The position numbers and the translations under genes were made by a program. Positions 53,345-59,482 of a stretch of 59,482 nt of DNA are shown here, piece by piece. The stretch comes from Gammaproteobacteria bacterium (GTDB lineage Bacteria; Pseudomonadota; Gammaproteobacteria; Chromatiales; Chromatiaceae), in NCBI GenBank assembly GCA_009928645.1, contig SACH01000010.1, positions 1 through 59,482 of the forward strand, in the 5' to 3' direction. Under the pieces are notes generated by a model. It made no database searches and was not told the origin of the DNA. It worked only from the letters and a program-made list of their open reading frames with translations. Within the stretch, counting starts at the first letter, position 1; every line of letters begins with the position of its first letter.

Positions 53345-54766
53345 TCAAAGCGGCCATTCGTGCACCGGCCGGCCGCGGTGCTGCTGGTCCAGATAAGCCT
53401 GGAGCAGCCCGGCCATGTCCTGGTCCGGATGCCGCTCTACCCAGGCGCGTTGCCATTCCGCGCCGGTTTGGCCTGTCCCCAGTCGGGCGGCAATGATGCC
53501 GAGCCAGGTGTCGATTTCGTCATCGTCGATGCCCAGGACCCGCAGCCCGCGCCGGGCGCGGGGGAGCAGGTCTTGAGTCAGGATGGTCCGCGCCGTGGCG
53601 GGGCGACCGTCCAGCCAGCGGAGTTTGGCCTCCAGCCCCAGGCGGGCGGCGGCGTAGAAGTTGCTTTGGGCGACAGGGAAGGGGATCAGGGCGCCGGTCG
53701 GGTCCGCTTCCGCCAGCAGGTCCTGAATGGCGCCGAAATAGAGGGCGGCGGTGGCGATGAGGTCCGGCACCGTCGGTCCCGCCGGTACCACCCGCTGTTC
53801 GATGCGCAGGTGGGGGGAGCCGTCGGGGTTAAAGCCAATCAGGGGCCGGTTCCAGCGCCAGATGGTGCCGTTGTGCAGCCGCAGATGTGCCAGGCGCTCT
53901 GGCGGCTCGTCATGGAGTTCCGGCAGGATCACGGGATACGCGGCCAGATTGGCCGCAAAGCACTCCAGGATGGACGCCTTGACGTACCCCAGCCCGAAGC
54001 TGACCCGCTCCCGCAGGCCCGAGTCGCCCATGGCACAGGTCTGCTCAAAGAGGGGTATCCGGGTCTCCCGCCACAGGTCCCGGCCGAAGAGGTAGGGGGA
54101 ATTGGCGCCCACCGCCACCAGGGGGGCGGAGAGGATCTTGGACAGGTTATAGACCCGGGCGGCCTCCGGGGGGGGCACGCGCAGGTGGATCTGAAAGGAG
54201 GTGGTGGCGGATTCGGCCATCACGTCCTCGCGGGTCAGGACCAGGCGATCGCGCCCCTGGATGTCGAGCCGCAGGGGTTGATGCCCCCGCAGGGCGCTCA
54301 ACTCGGCATTGAGGATGCGGTAGCGATTGCGCGGGCTCATGTGGTCGAGGATCAGATCCTCCGGCCGCACCGTGGGTAGGATGCCGACCATCGCCAGCCG
54401 GGCGCCAAGACCCATGGCGAAGGTCTGGGCGTGCTCCCAGGTCGTGGCCAGCTCTGCCGCCATGGTGCTGAGTGCGCTGCCGGCAAGTACTTGCGGGGTG
54501 CCGTTGAACTCCAGGTTGAAGGTGGCCAGTTCGGGGACCACCAGCGGGTCGGCGAGCCGCGCCAGCAGGTCCGGGGCGCGGGGCAGGGGGCGCAGGTCGG
54601 ACCCCACCAGCCAGGCCTCGAGCTCGAAGCCGCCGACCTTGGGGCCGGCGGGCAAGGCCCCGGAACTCAGCCAGTCCGCCAGCAGCCGGGTTTCCTCGGC
54701 CAGACGCTGGCGAAACTCCGCCACATCCGCCGGGGTGAAGTCAGGGGTGTCGATTTCCTGGCCCAT
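53345..54766 (-). CDS. Glutamate-cysteine ligase-like (GCS2 family) protein
   Basis: A 473-residue protein. GGFELEAWLVGSDLRPLP, TFNLEFNGTPQVLAGSALST, LSPRN-like ILDHMSPRNRYRILNAELSA and SATTSFQIHLRVPPPEAARV show the carboxylate-amine ligase fold of GCS2. VGANSPYLFGRDLWRETRIP and NGTIWRWNRPLIGFNPDGS are also typical. GCS2-like enzymes join glutamate or another amino acid to an amine. The usual gshA function is not certain, as the family is diverse. It starts eight bases after the murU stop, so it is co-transcribed with murU. Confidence 0.85.
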   Translation of the reverse strand: MGQEIDTPDFTPADVAEFRQRLAEETRLLADWLSSGALPAGPKVGGFELEAWLVGSDLRPLPRAPDLLARLADPLVVPELATFNLEFNGTPQVLAGSALSTMAAELATTWEHAQTFAMGLGARLAMVGILPTVRPEDLILDHMSPRNRYRILNAELSALRGHQPLRLDIQGRDRLVLTREDVMAESATTSFQIHLRVPPPEAARVYNLSKILSAPLVAVGANSPYLFGRDLWRETRIPLFEQTCAMGDSGLRERVSFGLGYVKASILECFAANLAAYPVILPELHDEPPERLAHLRLHNGTIWRWNRPLIGFNPDGSPHLRIEQRVVPAGPTVPDLIATAALYFGAIQDLLAEADPTGALIPFPVAQSNFYAAARLGLEAKLRWLDGRPATARTILTQDLLPRARRGLRVLGIDDDEIDTWLGIIAARLGTGQTGAEWQRAWVERHPDQDMAGLLQAYLDQQHRGRPVHEWPL

Positions 54767-54774
54767 GTCGAATC

Positions 54775-55797
<1,023 letters not shown>

Positions 55798-55828
55798 TTA
55801 TAAGAATCGTAGGTAAGGGTTCACATCC

Positions 55829-55930
55829 CCCTGCTGCCTGGGCTGGCCTAGGTAGCATAAGCCGCTGCTTCTCTTGCGCCCTCTCCCCTGGCGGGGGAGG
55901 GTTGAGGAGAGGGGGTCTGAACGGTAACCA
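55829..55930 (+). repeat. Repeat C, copy 6
   Basis: CTGCTGCCTGGGCTGG, GGTAGCATAAGCCGCTGCTT, CTCTTGCGCCCTCTCCCCTG, GCGGGGGAGGGTTGAGGAGA and CTGAACGGTAACC. It lies between the DMT transporter and murU. The AT-rich stretch 55975-56010 next to it contains no gene. Confidence 0.78.
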
Positions 55931-56021
55931 TCGTTGCTGGTGTCTTGTACGCAAACGATGGTGAAGTGGAGCGTCACCCCATTAAAAATAATAATATTTA
56001 CAGTGAGTTTAAAGAAATTCC

Positions 56022-56939
56022 TCACGTCAGGATGAAATAGATGCCGCCCAGCATCAGGCCTGCGGCGGTCAGGTGACGCCCCAGGTTCGGTTCATGAAAC
56101 CAGAGCGCACCATAAAGGATACCGAAGAGCAGGCTGATACGTTTGACGGCGATCATGTAGGCCACCTCTACCCGCGCCAGGGCCAGAAAGTGGGTGTAAA
56201 CCATGAGGGCGTTGGTACCGGCCACGGCCAGGACCGCCCAGGGTCGGCGCCAGAGTCTGGTCAGGGAGCGCGGCGCGGGCAGGGCGAAGAGCGCCAGGGA
56301 GGCCAGCCCCAGCAGGACGAAATAGAAGGCGCCAAAGGTCTCCGGTGGCAGGTGGCGCATGGCCCCTTTGCCCATCACCGCGGTCAGGCTGTAGAGGAAG
56401 GCGACCAGCAGCATGGCGCGGGAGCCGGGATGGTCGAGGATGGCGGCCAGGGGGCGGATCCAGGCGCGCCAGGCTCTGTCGCGGCGCGATCCGGGACTGA
56501 GGTTCAGCAGCCAGGCGCCGGCCACCACCAGCAGGATCCCCAGCCCGCCGCGCCAACTGATGGTTTCGCCGAGCAGCAGATAGCCGGTGAGGATGACGAA
56601 GACGGGGGTGAAGGCCAGATAAGGCAGGGTGAGGGCCAGGGGATGGTCGCGGATGGCACGCAGGTAAATGAGCGTCGCCGCCACTTCAATCGGCAGCATG
56701 GCCATCACCCAATACCAGAAGGCGGCGGGCTGGCGATTCACCAGTTCGAGGCCAGGCAGCCAGGGCAGCAGCAGCAGGCCGGTGAGGCCGAGACGGATCA
56801 GGGCCAGTTCCCGAGCCGAGTAACCGCCCAACCAGGCCTTGGTCATGGCGTCCGTGGTCGCCAGACTAAAGGCGCAGAACAGGGTCAGGGGCAGCCAGTC
56901 CATGGGGAAATGTTCGGGCGATCCTGGCGGGTAAGACAT
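56022..56939 (-). CDS. DMT-superfamily (EamA) transporter
   Basis: A 305-residue protein from the ATG at 56939; an internal ATG at 56903 (MDWLPLTLFCAFSLATTDAM) is an alternative. It has ten predicted helices in two EamA repeats: ELALIRLGLTGLLLLPWLPG, LTLPYLAFTPVFVILTGYLL with LLGETISWRGGLGILLVVAG, and in the second half RAMLLVAFLYSLTAVMGKGA and KRISLLFGILYGALWFHEPN. It moves an unknown metabolite across the inner membrane. dusA ends 22 bases upstream, so the two may be co-transcribed. Confidence 0.9.
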   Translation of the reverse strand: MSYPPGSPEHFPMDWLPLTLFCAFSLATTDAMTKAWLGGYSARELALIRLGLTGLLLLPWLPGLELVNRQPAAFWYWVMAMLPIEVAATLIYLRAIRDHPLALTLPYLAFTPVFVILTGYLLLGETISWRGGLGILLVVAGAWLLNLSPGSRRDRAWRAWIRPLAAILDHPGSRAMLLVAFLYSLTAVMGKGAMRHLPPETFGAFYFVLLGLASLALFALPAPRSLTRLWRRPWAVLAVAGTNALMVYTHFLALARVEVAYMIAVKRISLLFGILYGALWFHEPNLGRHLTAAGLMLGGIYFILT

Positions 56940-56961
56940 CGGTACCGTCTTTCTGTCATGC

Positions 56962-58095
56962 TCAACCGGCTGATTTCCATGACATGGTTGCGGTAGGTAC
57001 GGAGCCGGGGGGGACGGAGGTTGCGTCCGCCGTGGGGGGCCGGGGCGGCATGGCACGCCACAGCAGATCTACGCTGGCCCCGGGGCGGTGGACATTCTCG
57101 CTCAGGGTGCGCCGCCAGCGCTTGGCGCCGGGCTGGCCCTGAAAGAGGTCGAGGATGTGGCGGGTCATAGCCTGGAGGGGCACCCCGGCGGCCATCCCCT
57201 CCTCTAGGTAGGGGATCAGGTCCTCCAGGACCTGGTGGCGGTCGGGGAGAGGCCGGGGATCGCCGAAGAGGTCCCGGTCCACCCGGGCCAGGAGCCAGGG
57301 ATTCTGATAGACGCCGCGCCCGATCATGACCCCTTCCAGGTGGTCGAGGAAACCTCTGGCCTGGTCCAGGTCGAGGATGCCGCCATTGATGACCATTGGC
57401 AGGGCGGGAAAGTCGGCCTTGAGCCGTAGCACCCAATCATGGCGCAGCGGAGGGATGTCGCGGTTCTCCTTGGGGCTGAGGCCCTTGAGCCAGGCCTTGC
57501 GGGCGTGGACGATGAGGGCATCGACCCCGGCGGCAACCAGGGCCGCGGTGAAGGCATGGAGTTCCGCGTAGCTGTCACGGTCATCGATGCCCAGGCGGGT
57601 CTTGACCGTCACCGGGAGGGGGACGGCCGCCTTCATGGCCGCCACGCACGCCGCCACCAGTTCCGGCTCCGCCATCAGGCAGGCGCCGAAGCGCCCGTGC
57701 TGCACCCGGTCGGAGGGGCAGCCGACGTTGATGTTAATCTCGTCGTAACCCCAGTCCGCGCCCAGCCTGGCGCAAGCCGCCATCTGGGCCGGGTCGCTGC
57801 CCCCCAGTTGCAGGGCCAGGGGGTGTTCGGCGGGATGGAAGTCCAGGTGTCGCGCCTGGTCGCCGTGGAGGAGTGCCCCCGTAGTCACCATCTCGGTGTA
57901 GAGCCGCGCGTGGCGGCTGATTAGACGCTGAAAATACCTTGCATGACGAGTGCTTAGGTCCAGCATGGGGGCGACGCACAGGCGCCAGGTGCTGTGTCGG
58001 GGCCGGTTATCCTGGGAAGGGGTGCAGGCCGGCTGCCAAGGTCCCGGGTCCCCATTCGATATACTGTGAGGCCTCGGCGAATTCGTTATCGCCAT
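56962..58095 (-). CDS. dusA: tRNA-dihydrouridine(20/20a) synthase
   Basis: About 377 residues. The conserved start RLCVAPMLDLSTRHARYFQR (FMN site) requires a start upstream of the ATG at 57966, and the only in-frame ATG is at 58095, 25 bases from the divergent DUF599 gene. Motifs are LYTEMVTTGALLHGD, HPLALQLGGSDPAQMAACAR, GYDEININVGCPSDRVQHGR with the catalytic Cys, VTVKTRLGIDDRDSY, IVHARKAWLKGLSPKENRDI and VMIGRGVYQNPWLLARVDRD. It reduces uridine to dihydrouridine in the tRNA D-loop. The C-terminus carries about 25 extra low-complexity residues (PPRPPTADATS). Confidence 0.93.
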   Translation of the reverse strand: MAITNSPRPHSISNGDPGPWQPACTPSQDNRPRHSTWRLCVAPMLDLSTRHARYFQRLISRHARLYTEMVTTGALLHGDQARHLDFHPAEHPLALQLGGSDPAQMAACARLGADWGYDEININVGCPSDRVQHGRFGACLMAEPELVAACVAAMKAAVPLPVTVKTRLGIDDRDSYAELHAFTAALVAAGVDALIVHARKAWLKGLSPKENRDIPPLRHDWVLRLKADFPALPMVINGGILDLDQARGFLDHLEGVMIGRGVYQNPWLLARVDRDLFGDPRPLPDRHQVLEDLIPYLEEGMAAGVPLQAMTRHILDLFQGQPGAKRWRRTLSENVHRPGASVDLLWRAMPPRPPTADATSVPPGSVPTATMSWKSAG

Positions 58096-58119
58096 CCTGT
58101 TTTTGCTCGTGGATTGGTC

Positions 58120-58797
58120 ATGCCCTTTAACTTCTCCGCCGCCTATCTCAGCGCCTCGTTCTGGAACCTGCTCGTCGACCTGGTGGGTTTCAGCCTGCTG
58201 ATTCTCTACCACTGGCGCCTTGGATGGATCTACCGCCGCCATCCGGAGCGCACCAGCCGGGGGCGCGCCGACCGGCTGCGCCGCGCCTGGGTCGAGGCGG
58301 TGCGGGAGCGGAATGGGGATATTCTGGCGATCCAGACCCTGCGTAACTGGGTGATGACCGCCTCGGTCTTTGCCTCCACCACCATTGTCATCGGCCTGGG
58401 CCTGGTGGCCGCCTCCTTTCAGGGGCTCAATCTGGCCAATCTGTCCCAGGCCCTGAGCCTGGTGCCAACCGGCGGCGATCTGGCCCGGCTCAAGCTCCTG
58501 ATGCTGGCGGTGGTCTTCTTCAGCGCCTTCCTGCGCTTCGTCACCGCCCTGCGTTTTTACAACCACGCGGGCTTCCTCGTCATACTGCCCGCCAAACATT
58601 TTCAGGGGGTGGCCGAGGATGAGATTGCCATCACCCTCAACCGCGCCGCGGGGCAGTACAACCGCGGCAGCCGGATGTTCCTGATGACGATTCCCTTCGT
58701 CCTCTGGCTGGTGGGACCGGACTGGTTTCTGATCGGGGTGATCATCACCCTGTTGGCCCTCTACCGCTTCGACTATCTCGTCAAGCCCGGGGCCTGA
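58120..58797 (+). CDS. DUF599 integral membrane protein
   Basis: A 225-residue protein from the ATG at 58120. It has four membrane segments: FWNLLVDLVGFSLLILYHW, WVMTASVFASTTIVIGLGLV, LLMLAVVFFSAFLRFVTALR and MFLMTIPFVLWLVGPDWFLI. The conserved cytosolic parts DILAIQTLRNWVMTAS and AGQYNRGSRMFLMTIP are the DUF599 signature. Function unknown; these are inner-membrane proteins. It is transcribed divergently from dusA with very little space between the two starts. Confidence 0.88.
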   Translation: MPFNFSAAYLSASFWNLLVDLVGFSLLILYHWRLGWIYRRHPERTSRGRADRLRRAWVEAVRERNGDILAIQTLRNWVMTASVFASTTIVIGLGLVAASFQGLNLANLSQALSLVPTGGDLARLKLLMLAVVFFSAFLRFVTALRFYNHAGFLVILPAKHFQGVAEDEIAITLNRAAGQYNRGSRMFLMTIPFVLWLVGPDWFLIGVIITLLALYRFDYLVKPGA

Positions 58798-58859
58798 GGT
58801 TGAATAGCCGGGAAATCCCCGATGGCTGAAGCGCGGAGGGCTCGCGTGGTGCCCGGTGG

Positions 58860-58925
58860 CGCTGACGGGAGCCTGGCCCCCGCTAGCGGGGTCCCCCGCA
58901 GCGGGAACCCCGTCCCGTGGGCTCT
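58860..58925. other. GC-rich stem-loops downstream of the DUF599 gene
   Basis: CCCCCGCTAGCGGGG and CCCCGCAGCGGG palindromes lie in the convergent space between the DUF599 gene and the peptidyl-prolyl isomerase gene. A bidirectional transcription stop is possible, though no T-run follows. Confidence 0.35.
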
Positions 58926-58936
58926 GCCCGGAGGGT

Positions 58937-59482
58937 CTACTTGGCCGCGGGTTTGGCCTCGGCTTTCGGCTCGGCCTTGGCCGCACCCTGGTCACCGCCG
59001 GGGAGGGCGGGGGGCGCGGTCTGCTTGATCAGATCGGGGTTGAGGTCGACCTTGGCCTTTTCCTGGAGGCTGCCGATGTACTGGGTGAGGGCCTCACGCT
59101 GCAGGGCGGCGACGATCTCGGGCTTGACGCTGTCCAGGCTGGGCGGCTCCATCTTGCGGGTGTCTTCCAGCAGGATGACGTGCCAGCCGAATTGGGTCTG
59201 GACCGGGGTCTTGGTGTAGCTGCCCGGTTTCAGCGTCACTACCACCTCGGCGAAGGCCGGGACCATCTGCTCGGGATCGAACCAGCCCAGGTCGCCGCCG
59301 TTCTTGCCGGTGGGACCGTCGGAGTGGGCCTTGGCCAATTCGATGAAGTCCTTGCCCTTCTCCAGATCCTTAATCAGTTTCTTAGCCTCTTCCTCCTCCT
59401 TCACCAGGATATGGCGGGCCTTGTATTCCTGGCGGTCGAGCTTGGCCACCTGCTCGTCATAGACCTTCTTGATCTCTTCCTC
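58937..59482 (-). CDS. Parvulin-type peptidyl-prolyl isomerase, 5' end outside the window
   Basis: The visible 181 C-terminal codons run off the right edge, with EEEIKKVYDEQVAKLDRQEY as the first residues seen. The rotamase (PpiC) domain follows: YKARHILVKEEEEAKKLIKD, FIELAKAHSDGPTGKNGGDL, GWFDPEQMVPAFAEVVVTLK and VQTQFGWHVILLEDTRKMEP. It ends in a Lys/Ala/Glu-rich tail (KAEPKAEAKPAAK). The N-terminal part should contain a signal or a SurA/PrsA-like chaperone region. It probably assists periplasmic or outer-membrane protein folding. Confidence 0.9.
   Translation of the reverse strand, partial: EEEIKKVYDEQVAKLDRQEYKARHILVKEEEEAKKLIKDLEKGKDFIELAKAHSDGPTGKNGGDLGWFDPEQMVPAFAEVVVTLKPGSYTKTPVQTQFGWHVILLEDTRKMEPPSLDSVKPEIVAALQREALTQYIGSLQEKAKVDLNPDLIKQTAPPALPGGDQGAAKAEPKAEAKPAAK

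Noticed and set aside
53218-53496. A small plus-strand frame across the palindromic element
   Set aside because: It covers an intergenic palindrome and the antisense of the GCS2-like gene; no start signal.
57994-58119. An earlier start for the DUF599 gene
   Set aside because: It would add about 42 residues that are antisense to the dusA N-terminus. The protein from 58120 starts with a normal membrane-protein N-terminus.

Overview
The window is high-GC DNA with gammaproteobacterial gene content: queC, queD and queE; a proteobacterial QueE with the long cysteine-loop insertion; DarP/YjgA; RecJ; MurU; DusA; and a two-gene methylthioadenosine deaminase set next to mtnA. The repeat-rich spacers and the large load of defence and toxin-antitoxin genes would fit a purple sulfur bacterium or another Chromatiales member. 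That placement is an inference from style and gene content, because no rRNA or marker phylogeny is available here. I saw no rRNA, tRNA or CRISPR array.

Bases 1-9000 form an accessory, defence-rich region. It holds an Rpn-family PD-(D/E)XK nuclease, a DUF2281/PIN toxin-antitoxin pair, a BsuBI/PstI-type restriction-modification pair, a FitA-like antitoxin with only a scrap of its toxin left, a complete IS4-like element with 16-bp terminal repeats and a 10-bp target duplication, an Mrr-like restriction enzyme, and the 3' end of a TolC-like gene. Two families of intergenic repeats run through it, and one of them sits directly upstream of both restriction loci.

Bases 9150-24100 are mostly metabolic: an SDR/DUF2867 oxidoreductase, a lipoprotein, the queuosine precursor cluster queC-queD-queE (with an extraordinary three-domain QueD), a Gld-type ABC exporter operon (ATPase, fused permease-GldG, DUF4340 protein), and the methionine salvage genes (two TRZ/ATZ deaminases diverging from mtnA).

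Bases 24200-32100, all on the minus strand, are a surface-glycan cluster (flippase, FkbM methyltransferase, two glycosyltransferases, cupin, methyltransferase, DegT aminotransferase). The genes from 28.2 to 31.3 kb are clearly richer in A+T. The flippase is joined by a 4-bp overlap to a GNAT/DUF1778 toxin-antitoxin pair, which has a good promoter and operator of its own.

Bases 32200-46450, again on the minus strand, carry a ClpC-like AAA+ unfoldase, a small membrane protein, an unknown protein, a DHH-CBS phosphoesterase coupled to a YaiI-family protein, and a complete Wadjet anti-plasmid operon (jetA, a bridging small ORF, jetB, jetC, jetD) just downstream of cysC.

Bases 46700-59482 hold a methyltransferase, a class V aminotransferase, recJ-darP, an AstE-like deacylase, murU followed by a GCS2-like ligase, a DMT transporter, dusA, a DUF599 membrane protein and the 3' part of a parvulin-type peptidyl-prolyl isomerase that runs off the window.

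The strongest novelty candidate is the triple-domain QueD. The middle domain keeps the zinc ligands and nucleophilic cysteine, and the third keeps the Asp-His pair. Because this family builds its active site across two subunits, the single chain appears to assemble one complete active site in cis. Other points worth following are the small ORF that exactly bridges jetA and jetB, the repeat shared by the two restriction loci, and low-complexity loop insertions in at least seven unrelated proteins.
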